64,000 nucleotides of DNA from Andreesenia angusta (GTDB lineage Bacteria > Bacillota > Clostridia > Tissierellales > Gottschalkiaceae). Numbering within the stretch: position 1 is the first letter of the stretch; each line of letters starts with the position of its first letter. Shown one piece after another: positions 18,524 through 29,748 of this stretch. Position numbers and translations under genes: made by a program. Location: contig JAUNVB010000007.1 of assembly GCA_030537835.1 (NCBI GenBank), positions 1 to 64,000 on the forward strand, in the 5' to 3' direction. The notes below the pieces were generated by a model that had not been told where the DNA came from, did no database searches, and saw only the letters and a list, made by a program, of their open reading frames with translations.

Positions 18524-18553
18524 TTGACATCTCTAATTTAATATATTATTATA
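18524..18553 (+). promoter_or_regulatory. Promoter of the ferrosome-like operon
   Basis: A perfect TTGACA (18524-18529) is followed by a TATTAT/ATTATA-rich -10 region at about 18544-18553, allowing 17-18 bp spacing with an imperfect -10. It lies about 90 bases upstream of the first gene and just below the inverted repeats. Confidence 0.55.
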
Positions 18554-18642
18554 AAGATACAGTATTAAATAAACTAGATTTTTTCATTTAGTACTAATAG
18601 ATTAAATGTTTAAATTTTTTATATATAAAGGAGATGGAGATA

Positions 18643-18906
18643 ATGAAAATAGGTGGAAAGAGAATATTAATATTTTTAGGTGGTTTAGTAGCAGGTGCAG
18701 CTGCTAAAAAAGTTTTAGAAAGCCAATCAGTTAGACAATTAGCTGTTGATGGAGTTGCAAAAGGTATAAAATTACAAAAGAGTGCACAAGAAACTTTAGA
18801 GAATTTAAAAGAAGATGCACAAGATATTCATCATGATGCAGCAAAAAAAGTAGATGAAGAAGATGCAATAGAAGCAAAAGTAGAAGAGATTAAAGAAGAA
18901 AAATAA
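18643..18906 (+). CDS. Small membrane-associated protein, FezA-like (DUF6110-type)
   Basis: An 87-residue protein. A glycine/alanine-rich hydrophobic stretch (ILIFLGGLVAGAAAKKVL, residues ~8-25) is followed by a charged, probably coiled-coil helix ending in an acidic EEIKEEK tail. The start is ATG 18643, 9-10 bases after AAAGGAG; an ATG nine bases earlier is too close. It is directly upstream (45 bases) of a P1B-type ATPase gene, the arrangement of the small FezA-type protein and FezB ATPase in ferrosome clusters, where such proteins associate with the membrane of iron-storing granules. The family call is from memory of that arrangement and size. Confidence 0.65.
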   Translation: MKIGGKRILIFLGGLVAGAAAKKVLESQSVRQLAVDGVAKGIKLQKSAQETLENLKEDAQDIHHDAAKKVDEEDAIEAKVEEIKEEK

Positions 18907-18951
18907 TTATCGGATTTAGTATTTAAATTGAATTATGTTAGGAGAAATTTT

Positions 18952-21051
18952 ATGAACTTTGTTATAAAATATGATCAACCAGGAAGAATCCGACTCAGAG
19001 CAGGCTATGATGCCTTCTCTGAGACGGATGCTTTAAATTTAAGGAGGGTTTTAGAAGACCTTCCCTATGTTTTTAACGCAAGAACGTCTCATAAAAATGG
19101 TGGTATGTTAATTTACTACAGATCGGAATATAGAGAAGATCTTTTAGATTTCGTAAGAGATTTAAAAAGAAGTGATATCGATTATTTGCCTAATGAGACA
19201 GAATTAGAATCATTAAGACTTAATAAAAAGTTTAAAAGAGATGTTATGAAAGTAATTGGTAAAGCATTATTCATGAGATTCTTAATGCCTATGCCTATTA
19301 GAAAATTCTCAGCGATTTGGAGATTTTCAGATTATCTTGATGCTGGAATAATGAGCTTATTGAAATTCAATCTGAATGTATCTGTATTAGATGCTACATC
19401 TATAGGAGTATCCATGTTAAGAGGAGATTATGGAACTGCTTCTTCTATAATGAATCTGCTTGAAATCTCAGATATTATGGAAGATTATACTAAGAAGAAA
19501 GCAGTTAATGATTTCAGTAGAGGTCTTTCAGTTAATTTAGAGAGAGTTTGGATAGAATCAGAAGATGGTGAAGAAATATCTATACCTTTAGAAGATGTAA
19601 AATTAGGAGATAGAGTAATCGTTCGTACCGGTTCATTAATTCCTCTAGATGGAAAGATAGCTGAAGGTGAAGCTTATATAAACGAATCCTCTATAACTGG
19701 TGAGATGCTTTCAGATTTAAAACAGAAAAACAGTAGTGTTTTTGCAGGAACTACTGTAGAGGATGGCAATATAGTAATGGAGGTTACTAGTCTTTCAGAT
19801 GAATCTAAGATAAATAAGATTGTAAATATGATAGAGCATTCTGAGAGCTTAAAAGCTAATATCCAAAATAGAGCTGAAGAAATGGCTGATAGATTAGTTC
19901 CATTTAGCTTTATAGGAGCAGGGCTTACTTGGCTATTGACTAGAAATACTATGAAGGTATTGTCTATACTATTAGTAGATTATTCTTGTGCACTAAAACT
20001 TACAGTGCCTATATCTATAATATCGGCAATGAGAGAGGCATCTAAATACAAGGTCTTAGTTAAGGGTGGAAAACATTTAGAGGCTTTTGCAAATGCAGAT
20101 ACGATCGTATTTGATAAAACTGGTACTCTAACTGTTGCAACTCCAAAGGTAAGAAAAGTAATTCCTTTTGGAGGTATGACTAGAGATGAAACTCTAAGAA
20201 CTGCTGCTTGCTTAGAGGAACATTTCCCTCATAGTGTGGCTAAAGCTATAGTTAAGCAGGCTGAGGAAGAAAACTTATATCATAGAGAGTTCCATGCCGA
20301 TGTCGAATATGTAGTCGCTCATGGTATAGCTTCAAAAATTGGAGATAAAAGAGCTGTAATTGGAAGTAGGCATTTCATCGTAGATGATGAAAAAACTCCT
20401 ATTTCAGAAGAAGATGAGAAGATTATAAATGAACTTGGAGAAAAATATTCACTTATTTATATGGCCATAGGTGGAAAATTATCCGGTATCATTTGTATAG
20501 AGGACCCTGTTAGAACGGGTGCAGAAAATACTATAGAAGAATTGAGAAATCTCGGTATAGAAAATATAGTTATGTTAACGGGTGATAGTGAAAAACCAGC
20601 AAAAGAAACTGCTGAAAAGCTTGGCATAACAGAATATAGATCACAAGTTCTTCCAGAAGAAAAAGCTAAATATATTCAGGAGTTAAAAAGACAAGGAAGA
20701 ACCGTTATAATGGTTGGTGATGGTGTCAATGACTCACCTGCACTAGCTGCTTCTGATGTATCTGTCTCTATGAATGAGGGTTCGGATATTGCTAGAGAAG
20801 TAGCAGATGTTATTCTATTAACACCTGATTTAAATGCACTTATAATGCTAAGAGAATTGAGTCAGGAACTATTTGCAAAAATAAATAGAAATTATAGAGA
20901 TATAATAGGTTTTAATTCAGGACTAATAGGGCTTGGACTATTAGGTTTATTGCCACCAGCTACATCAGCATTTTTACACAATGCTTCTACTGTTGCAATA
21001 AGCTTAAGAAGTACTTTCCCATGTCTACCAAATAGCTATAAAACGGTTTAA
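18952..21051 (+). CDS. P1B-type metal ATPase, FezB-like (ferrosome-type)
   Basis: A 699-residue heavy-metal P-type ATPase. The N-terminus carries a GRIRLR motif (R12, R14, R16) in a degenerate HMA-like fold. TGE loop is SSITGEM; the transmembrane metal motif is S345-C346-A347 rather than CPC/SPC; phosphorylation site D388 lies in DKTGTLT; GDGVND is at 589-594. SCA and an arginine-rich N-terminus are features I associate with the P1B-6 group that includes FezB, the iron transporter of ferrosomes in Clostridioides difficile and Desulfovibrio magneticus. Membrane segments are fewer and shorter than in CopA. Start: ATG 18952 behind AGGAG. Iron as substrate is inference. Confidence 0.8.
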   Translation: MNFVIKYDQPGRIRLRAGYDAFSETDALNLRRVLEDLPYVFNARTSHKNGGMLIYYRSEYREDLLDFVRDLKRSDIDYLPNETELESLRLNKKFKRDVMKVIGKALFMRFLMPMPIRKFSAIWRFSDYLDAGIMSLLKFNLNVSVLDATSIGVSMLRGDYGTASSIMNLLEISDIMEDYTKKKAVNDFSRGLSVNLERVWIESEDGEEISIPLEDVKLGDRVIVRTGSLIPLDGKIAEGEAYINESSITGEMLSDLKQKNSSVFAGTTVEDGNIVMEVTSLSDESKINKIVNMIEHSESLKANIQNRAEEMADRLVPFSFIGAGLTWLLTRNTMKVLSILLVDYSCALKLTVPISIISAMREASKYKVLVKGGKHLEAFANADTIVFDKTGTLTVATPKVRKVIPFGGMTRDETLRTAACLEEHFPHSVAKAIVKQAEEENLYHREFHADVEYVVAHGIASKIGDKRAVIGSRHFIVDDEKTPISEEDEKIINELGEKYSLIYMAIGGKLSGIICIEDPVRTGAENTIEELRNLGIENIVMLTGDSEKPAKETAEKLGITEYRSQVLPEEKAKYIQELKRQGRTVIMVGDGVNDSPALAASDVSVSMNEGSDIAREVADVILLTPDLNALIMLRELSQELFAKINRNYRDIIGFNSGLIGLGLLGLLPPATSAFLHNASTVAISLRSTFPCLPNSYKTV

Positions 21052-21147
21052 TTTTAATAATAAAGTGATTATAATTGAGGCTTAACATAATTTAAAATGG
21101 AAATAATTGAGGTTTAATTTCATAGGTCGATTAAGACAACGGATAAA

Positions 21148-21180
21148 AAGAGGAGAATCCTTAGGGGGGATTCTCCTCTT
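21148..21180. terminator. Bidirectional terminator between the ATPase gene and eno
   Basis: A 13-bp stem (AAGAGGAGAATCC and its complement) with a 7-base loop lies between convergent genes. It has AAAA before and TTATTTAT after, so it works in both directions. The following bases up to the eno stop (about 21172-21215) are a degenerate tandem repeat of a CTCTTTATTTAT unit. Confidence 0.9.
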
Positions 21181-21211
21181 TATTTATCTCTTTATTTATT
21201 TCTTTATCTCT

Positions 21212-24059
<2,848 letters not shown>

Positions 24060-24082
24060 ATTTTCACATCCTTAATTTCTAT

Positions 24083-24823
24083 TTAGTAGTTTATAAGGGC
24101 TTCAAAATCATCTTTTTTAAGACTAGCTCCACCTACTAAGGCTCCATCTATATCTGATTTAGACATGAGCTCCTTTATATTTTCAGGCTTCACACTACCT
24201 CCATATTGGATTCTGACTTTTTCTGATACATCTCCATATATCGATTTTAAACTCTCTCTTATGAATTTTATAGTATCATTAGCTTGATCCGATGTAGCAG
24301 TTTTACCTGTTCCTATTGCCCATATAGGCTCATAAGCTATAACTAAATCTTTTAAATCTTCCTCTTTTAAATCTTTTAATCCTTCTTCTATCTGCTTTTT
24401 AATTTTCTCTTCAGTCTTTTTAGATTCTCTTTCTTCTAATGATTCTCCAACGCATACAATAGGTTTTATTCCTATTTCAAAAGCTTTTTTAACTTTTTTA
24501 TTCACAGTCTGATCAGTTTCATTATAGTATTCTCTTCTCTCAGAATGTCCGATTATAACGTATTCTACACCAATATCCTTTAACATAAGTGGTGATATCT
24601 CTCCTGTATAAGCACCATTATCTTCATAATGCATATTCTGTGCACCTAATTTTATATCTGAACCTTCTAAAGATTTTTTTACTTCAGTAAGTGAGGTATA
24701 AGGTACGCATACTAATCCCTCTACACAATCATTCTTTATATCTTTTATACTATTTATGAAATCTATCGATTCTGAAACAGTCTTATTCATTTTCCAATTA
24801 CCAGCTATTAACGGCTTTCTCAA
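24083..24823 (-). CDS. tpiA: Triose-phosphate isomerase
   Basis: A 246-residue TIM barrel. Catalytic residues are visible: N and K in AGNWKMNK, H in IIGHSERR, and E in AYEPIWAIGTG; the phosphate loop reads IQYGGSVKPEN. It isomerises DHAP and glyceraldehyde-3-phosphate. It is separated from pgk by 52 bases that carry a 13-bp inverted repeat and an extended -10 box, so it may have its own promoter. Confidence 0.99.
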   Translation of the reverse strand: MRKPLIAGNWKMNKTVSESIDFINSIKDIKNDCVEGLVCVPYTSLTEVKKSLEGSDIKLGAQNMHYEDNGAYTGEISPLMLKDIGVEYVIIGHSERREYYNETDQTVNKKVKKAFEIGIKPIVCVGESLEERESKKTEEKIKKQIEEGLKDLKEEDLKDLVIAYEPIWAIGTGKTATSDQANDTIKFIRESLKSIYGDVSEKVRIQYGGSVKPENIKELMSKSDIDGALVGGASLKKDDFEALINY

Positions 24824-24856
24824 ACAAATCCACTCCTAATATTATTGATATTAATA

Positions 24857-24900
24857 ATTATATCATAGATTCTATTTATTTATCTTCAATAGAATCTATG
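24857..24900 (-). promoter_or_regulatory. Inverted repeat and internal promoter between pgk and tpiA
   Basis: Exact 13-base arms at 24864-24876 and 24888-24900 flank an 11-base loop that contains the pgk stop codon. Immediately after it on the minus strand is TATGATATAAT (-10 at 24862-24857). The structure may cut pgk transcripts or act as an operator, and the -10 could restart transcription for tpiA, gpmI and eno. There is no clear T run. Confidence 0.5.
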
Positions 24901-26063
24901 CCAGGTAATATTTTTCCTTCAAAGAATTCTAAAGAAGCACCTCCACCAGTTGAGATATGACTCATCTTATCTTCATATCCAAATTGCTCAACTGCTGCTG
25001 CTGAATCTCCTCCTCCAACTATAGTCATTCCATCACATTCAGCCATAGCTTTAGCAATTCCTATAGTTCCTTTAGCAAAATTCGACATTTCAAAAACTCC
25101 CATTGGACCATTCCAAACAACAGTTTTTGCATTCTTTATCTCTTCTGAGAACTCTTTAATACTCTCTTCTCCAATATCTAATCCCATCATATCTGAAGGT
25201 ATATTGTCGACAGAAACCATATCAGTTTCTATATCATTATTCACTTCACTAGCTATTATTACATCACTAGGTAATAATATTTTTACATTTTTATCTTTGG
25301 CTTTTTCTAAAAGTGATTTCGCTAAATCTATCTTATCTTCTTCTAATAATGATTTTCCAACTTCTTTTCCTTCAGCTTTTAGAAAAGTATAAGCCATTCC
25401 TCCACCGATTATTAAAGAATCTACCTTGTCCATTAAACTCTCTATTACACCAATTTTATCTGATACTTTAGCACCACCTAAAATAGCAACAAATGGTCTT
25501 TCAGGATTAGACATAGCCTTGCCCATAAAATCTATTTCTTTTTTTACTAAATATCCCATACCTGATGGAAGCTCTTTGCTGACTCCTACATTAGATGCAT
25601 GTGCTCTATGGGCAGTACCGAATGCATCATTTACATATATATCTGCTAATGATGCCAGTTCCTTAGCAAAATTCTCTTCATTCTTTTCTTCCTCACTTCT
25701 ATATCTGGTATTCTGTAAGAGTACTGTCTCTCCTTGCTTCATCTCAGAAACCGCTTTTTTAGCATTTTCACCTACTACATTATCATCGTTTGCAAAAATT
25801 ACTTTTGATCCTAAAAGCTCTTCAAATCTCTTTGCTACAGGCTCTAAAGAGAATTCAGGCTTAGCTTCTCCTTTCGGTCTTCCAAGATGCGATATAACTA
25901 TAGGCATCCCACCTTTTTCAATAATATATTTTATAGTCGGTAATGCTGATTTTATTCTAGTATCGTCAGTTATATTTTTCTTTTCATCCATTGGTACATT
26001 AAAATCACATCTTACTAATACTTTCTTTCCTTTTAAATCTAAATCTTCTATGCTCTTTTTCAT
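24876..26063 (-). CDS. pgk: Phosphoglycerate kinase
   Basis: A 395-residue two-domain kinase that makes ATP from 1,3-bisphosphoglycerate. Motifs: [57 protein letters not shown] and STGGGASLE. Usual length. ATG start behind AGGAGGG. It follows gap but is separated from it by a strong terminator hairpin. Confidence 0.99.
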   Translation of the reverse strand: MKKSIEDLDLKGKKVLVRCDFNVPMDEKKNITDDTRIKSALPTIKYIIEKGGMPIVISHLGRPKGEAKPEFSLEPVAKRFEELLGSKVIFANDDNVVGENAKKAVSEMKQGETVLLQNTRYRSEEEKNEENFAKELASLADIYVNDAFGTAHRAHASNVGVSKELPSGMGYLVKKEIDFMGKAMSNPERPFVAILGGAKVSDKIGVIESLMDKVDSLIIGGGMAYTFLKAEGKEVGKSLLEEDKIDLAKSLLEKAKDKNVKILLPSDVIIASEVNNDIETDMVSVDNIPSDMMGLDIGEESIKEFSEEIKNAKTVVWNGPMGVFEMSNFAKGTIGIAKAMAECDGMTIVGGGDSAAAVEQFGYEDKMSHISTGGGASLEFFEGKILPGIDSIEDK

Positions 26064-26095
26064 ATAATCCCTCCTGTTTTTATGTATCAGATATT

Positions 26096-26125
26096 AAAAT
26101 AGAGTCGGCGTTCCGCCGACTCTAT
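26096..26125 (-). terminator. Intrinsic terminator between gap and pgk
   Basis: A GC-rich 12-bp stem (core AGAGTCGGCG/CGCCGACTCT) with a 3-base loop lies just after the gap stop, followed on the minus strand by TTTTAAT. Readthrough would be needed to express pgk from the gap promoter, so gap is expected to be transcribed in excess. Confidence 0.88.
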
Positions 26126-26131
26126 AGTATA

Positions 26132-27142
26132 TTAAACACCTTTTGATGCTATATATTCAACTAGATCAACAACTCTTTCTGAATAGCCCCACTCATTATC
26201 GTACCATGAAACTACCTTTACCATATCATCTATAACCATAGTAGAAAGGCTGTCAACTATTGAAGATCTTGCATCTTTTTTATAGTCTATTGAAACCAAC
26301 GGTTCTTCAGAATATCCTAGGATTCCTTTTAATTCATTTTCTGATGCTTCTTTTAATGCTGAATTTACTTCTTCTGCAGAAACTTTTTTCTCAGTTTCAA
26401 AAGTCACATCAACAACAGATACTGTAGGAGTTGGAACTCTCATAGCAAATCCATTAAGTTTTCCTTCTAATTCAGGAATTACTAATGCAACAGCTTTTGC
26501 CGCTCCCGTTGTAGTAGGTATTATCGACTCTGCAGCTGCTCTTGCTCTTCTTAAGTCCTTATGATCTCCATCTAAAATTCTCTGATCATTAGTATAAGCA
26601 TGAACTGTTGTCATAAGTCCTTTTTTGATTCCAAATTTATCTAAAACAACTTTAGCAACTGGTGCTAAGCAGTTAGTCGTACATGAAGCATTTGAGATTA
26701 TATGATCGTTTTCTGGATCATAGTCTTCATGATTAACACCCATAACTATAGTTTTATGACATTCCTTAGCTGGTGCAGTTATTATAGCTTTTTTAGCACC
26801 CGCCTTTAAATGTTTTCCTAATCCTTCTATATCTTTGAATGCTCCTGTTGCATCTATAACTATATCTACACCAAATTCTTTCCATGGAATTTCTTCTGGA
26901 TTTCTATGAACTACAACTTTAATATCTTTACCATCTACAGATATTGCGTCATCCTTAGCTATTACTTCTCCATCGAATATTCCATATAGTGAATCATATT
27001 TGAAAAGATGTGCTAATTGCTCAGTATCGCCTGAACCATTGTTTATAGCTACCACTTCAAATCCTAAATCTTTTCTCTCTAATGATGCTCTTAATACATC
27101 TCTTCCTATTCTACCAAATCCACTGATTCCAACTTTTACCAT
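26132..27142 (-). CDS. gap: Glyceraldehyde-3-phosphate dehydrogenase
   Basis: A 336-residue NAD-dependent enzyme. Motifs: [15 protein letters not shown] (Rossmann), the catalytic [12 protein letters not shown] with its active-site Cys, VHAYTNDQ, and the C-terminal [12 protein letters not shown]. The start is ATG 27142 with AGGAGGG; the frame extends 21 codons further upstream but without a ribosome site. First gene of the glycolytic cluster, behind a near-consensus promoter. No cggR-type regulator precedes it. Confidence 0.99.
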   Translation of the reverse strand: MVKVGISGFGRIGRDVLRASLERKDLGFEVVAINNGSGDTEQLAHLFKYDSLYGIFDGEVIAKDDAISVDGKDIKVVVHRNPEEIPWKEFGVDIVIDATGAFKDIEGLGKHLKAGAKKAIITAPAKECHKTIVMGVNHEDYDPENDHIISNASCTTNCLAPVAKVVLDKFGIKKGLMTTVHAYTNDQRILDGDHKDLRRARAAAESIIPTTTGAAKAVALVIPELEGKLNGFAMRVPTPTVSVVDVTFETEKKVSAEEVNSALKEASENELKGILGYSEEPLVSIDYKKDARSSIVDSLSTMVIDDMVKVVSWYDNEWGYSERVVDLVEYIASKGV

Positions 27143-27225
27143 GAAATCCCTCCTAATTATTTTAAGTACAAATGACAATTCTATTAGTTTAATAATTAAA
27201 CGCATAAAAACTGTCCCATAGTTAG

Positions 27226-27254
27226 ATTATAACTCATATTAACCATATTTTCAA
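27226..27254 (-). promoter_or_regulatory. Promoter of gap
   Basis: TTGAAA (27254-27249) and TATAAT (27231-27226) are separated by exactly 17 bases. The leader is about 80 nt and contains a 7-bp near-perfect palindrome with a single central base (GTTTAAT-A-ATTAAAC, 27187-27201) that could be an operator. Confidence 0.75.
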
Positions 27255-27275
27255 TTCAATAATAATATACTAAAA

Positions 27276-28454
27276 TCAATTAAATCTAATGAAATTATAA
27301 ATTATTTGAGCTGCTTGTGCTCTTGAAGTATTCTCCTTAGGTGCAAATCTACCATCACCCATTCCATTTAATATTTCATGATTTGCTAAAAACATTACAG
27401 AATCATATGCCCAAGGTGCTATTTCATTTTCATCATGAAAGTATTTTTGATAATCACTTTCTCTGATATTTACATTATAGCTTTTAATATAATTTGTAAC
27501 CATTTTAGACATCTCTTCTCTAGTGATATTTCTATCTCCATCGAATCTCCCATTATATCCTACAGCTATGCCATTTATATATGCCCAGTTAGCATTCGCT
27601 TTATACCAGATAGTATTATTAGAAATATCATCGAAGATATTCGCATCATAGTATTCAGATATATTTTCTCCTGAAACTCTAGATAATATGGTAACAAATT
27701 CTGCTCTAGTTATATTATCATCAGGATAGAATTTACCAATTTCTCTTCCATTTACTATCTCCATCATAGATAAAGTATCTATGGCTTCATAATACCATGA
27801 TTCTAAGCTCACATCTTCATACATTAATGCTTTTATTTCATCGAATATACCGTCTAGATAAGGTGCATTTGGATCTCCATAATGCTCATTTATTAAATTA
27901 TATTGAGTCATAAGATTTGTTTCATAGTCTTTGTCTTCTATAATCTTATCTAGCACAATATCATAATCAAGATTTAAAAAATTATTCACTATTTCACTAT
28001 CAGATTTATCTTCTTTAGAAATTAAATCAAAGCTTATAAATTTGTAAGTTCTTGTATTGCTTACCATTTTATTATCATCAAAATGTGTAACTCTTATACT
28101 TCCTTTACCATCACATTCCATAAATGCATAATGATATTTCATATCTAGAGTTAATACTTTACCAAAGACTACAGTCTGACCTTGATTAATATCTTGATCA
28201 AAACTCACAAATATCCAATTATTTGAATTCGTCATTACATTCCCTGTATTAACTTCTTCCCATGCTTTTGCTCTAATAGAATCATCAATAATCTCAATAT
28301 CTAATACCTGTTTAACTCCTTTTTCATCAGTATATGAATACTCTGATTTTATAAAATGTCCCAGCTTATTAGCATTTGAAACTTCTCCTCTAATAATAGA
28401 GATAAAGCTGATAAATAAAAATAATAATAAAATCCTTTTAATGATTTTACTCAT
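27276..28454 (-). CDS. Surface protein with three SLH domains
   Basis: A 392-residue exported protein. An N-terminal signal peptide (KIIKRILLLFLFISFISII) is followed by a ~190-residue domain I do not recognise, rich in beta-strand patterns. Three C-terminal S-layer homology repeats start near residues 215, 275 and 335 (for example IGKFYPDDNITRAEF, NGRFDGDRNITREEM and DGRFAPKENTSRAQA). SLH domains bind pyruvylated secondary cell-wall polymers, so the protein should be displayed on the cell surface. It follows grdD but is separated by a terminator, so it is probably not part of the grd operon. Confidence 0.88.
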   Translation of the reverse strand: MSKIIKRILLLFLFISFISIIRGEVSNANKLGHFIKSEYSYTDEKGVKQVLDIEIIDDSIRAKAWEEVNTGNVMTNSNNWIFVSFDQDINQGQTVVFGKVLTLDMKYHYAFMECDGKGSIRVTHFDDNKMVSNTRTYKFISFDLISKEDKSDSEIVNNFLNLDYDIVLDKIIEDKDYETNLMTQYNLINEHYGDPNAPYLDGIFDEIKALMYEDVSLESWYYEAIDTLSMMEIVNGREIGKFYPDDNITRAEFVTILSRVSGENISEYYDANIFDDISNNTIWYKANANWAYINGIAVGYNGRFDGDRNITREEMSKMVTNYIKSYNVNIRESDYQKYFHDENEIAPWAYDSVMFLANHEILNGMGDGRFAPKENTSRAQAAQIIYNFIRFN

Positions 28455-28524
28455 ACCAATTCCCCCTTAATCTTTTATGTATATATTATACCCTCAGTAA
28501 AATATATGAAACTATTTAGAAAGC

Positions 28525-28555
28525 AAAAAGGACTAGGCAAAAAATTGCCTAGTCC
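28525..28555 (-). terminator. Terminator of the grd operon
   Basis: An 11-bp perfect stem (GGACTAGGCAA/TTGCCTAGTCC) with a 4-base loop at 28530-28555 is followed on the minus strand by five T, right after the grdD stop. Confidence 0.92.
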
Positions 28556-28570
28556 AAAATTACTATTTAT

Positions 28571-29737
28571 CTATCCTAAGAAGCCTGCTTTTTCAAGCAC
28601 TTCTGTAGCTTTATCTACTTTTTCTTCGTTTACCATTACTATTGGACCTGTACATCCCATTCCACTCTCTGCATAAATGCCTTCCTTCCAAAGAGCTGTT
28701 ACAGCATCTTCAAGATCCATTATATCGATTCCTGAAACTGAACCTGTAACGATCTCTTTTTCTGGCATTTCAACTTCTTCATCATCATCTGATGATGATT
28801 TAGCCGAATCCTTCTTAAGTGAATCGAATATATCTTCCATCTTAGCTTTCTTAGCTTTAGCAAACTCAGCTTTAGAAACTTCTGCAAGTTTTCCTTTAGC
28901 TAAATCTCCTGCAAAGCCTAGAGCATTTGCTATAACTGGTGCGCCTGATGCTCTTGAAACTATTAATATTTCATTATCAAATCCATCACCTACACCAGGT
29001 CCATATCCATATCCCATAGCTTCGATACTTCCGCCTGTTGTATAAGATGAGAATATTTTCATCATAAGATTACCAGTAAGTGAATCCATTACCATAACGT
29101 CTGGAGTTCCTGCTAGAAGGTCATTACCCCTCATAACACATCCTCCATCTGCTCTCATAGACTCAGCAAATTCTAGATCGTATCCTTTTTCTTTCATTTG
29201 ATTAAGCGCTCTTTCAACTTGTCTAGCTCCATCAACGTTTAGAATACCAACCTTAGGCTTTTCAATTCCCATTGCTTTTGCAGTTACTACACCATGAACA
29301 GCATTTCTAATCATAGCTTCTATTCTAGAAGCTGATGATGTTCCAGTAGTAGTAGCTATAAACATTTCTTTTCCAATTCCAGGAGTTATAACTCTACCTA
29401 CAGTAGATACTCCTATAGGGAAATTATAATGCATAGTTACAACTGCATCTAATTCTTTAGAAGAAAGTAATTCTTCCATTACTTTATGTTGCTCATCTTC
29501 GTCTTCAGCTTTATAAACCTTAAGATCTGTTTCAACCTCAGGTCCAATAACAGCTATCTCTTTATCAGGATTTCTCTTTTGAGCCATTTCAGCTCCTTTT
29601 AGAACATTTTCTACACCATGTTCAGATCCTAATAGAGTAACTGCCACTCTTACCTTTGAACCAAAGCTTCCAGTTTCAATAGCATCAGCTACATCGTTGA
29701 AAACTTTTCCTATCATAGCTTTTACATTTTCTGACAA
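28571..29737 (-). CDS. grdD: Glycine reductase complex component C, alpha subunit GrdD
   Basis: A 388-residue subunit that, with GrdC, takes the acetyl group from the selenoprotein A carboxymethyl intermediate and releases acetyl phosphate. It is homologous to PlsX/phosphate acyltransferases. Features seen: VRVAVTLLGSEHG near the N-terminus, NVDGARQVERALNQM, MVMDSLTGNLMMKIFSSYTTGGSIEAMGYGYGPGVG, and an acidic linker (DDDEEVEMPEKE) before the conserved tail with ESGMGCTGPIVMVNEE. TTG start behind GAGGTGA. It lies 11 bases after grdC. Confidence 0.95.
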   Translation of the reverse strand: MSENVKAMIGKVFNDVADAIETGSFGSKVRVAVTLLGSEHGVENVLKGAEMAQKRNPDKEIAVIGPEVETDLKVYKAEDEDEQHKVMEELLSSKELDAVVTMHYNFPIGVSTVGRVITPGIGKEMFIATTTGTSSASRIEAMIRNAVHGVVTAKAMGIEKPKVGILNVDGARQVERALNQMKEKGYDLEFAESMRADGGCVMRGNDLLAGTPDVMVMDSLTGNLMMKIFSSYTTGGSIEAMGYGYGPGVGDGFDNEILIVSRASGAPVIANALGFAGDLAKGKLAEVSKAEFAKAKKAKMEDIFDSLKKDSAKSSSDDDEEVEMPEKEIVTGSVSGIDIMDLEDAVTALWKEGIYAESGMGCTGPIVMVNEEKVDKATEVLEKAGFLG

Positions 29738-29748
29738 TTATATCACCT

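Noticed and set aside
25426-26067. 213-codon frame antisense to pgk
   Set aside because: A shadow of pgk codon bias, no ribosome site and serine-rich composition typical of antisense frames.
27205-27222. GGGACAG in the gap leader as a CggR operator
   Set aside because: Only one half-site is present and no cggR gene precedes gap.
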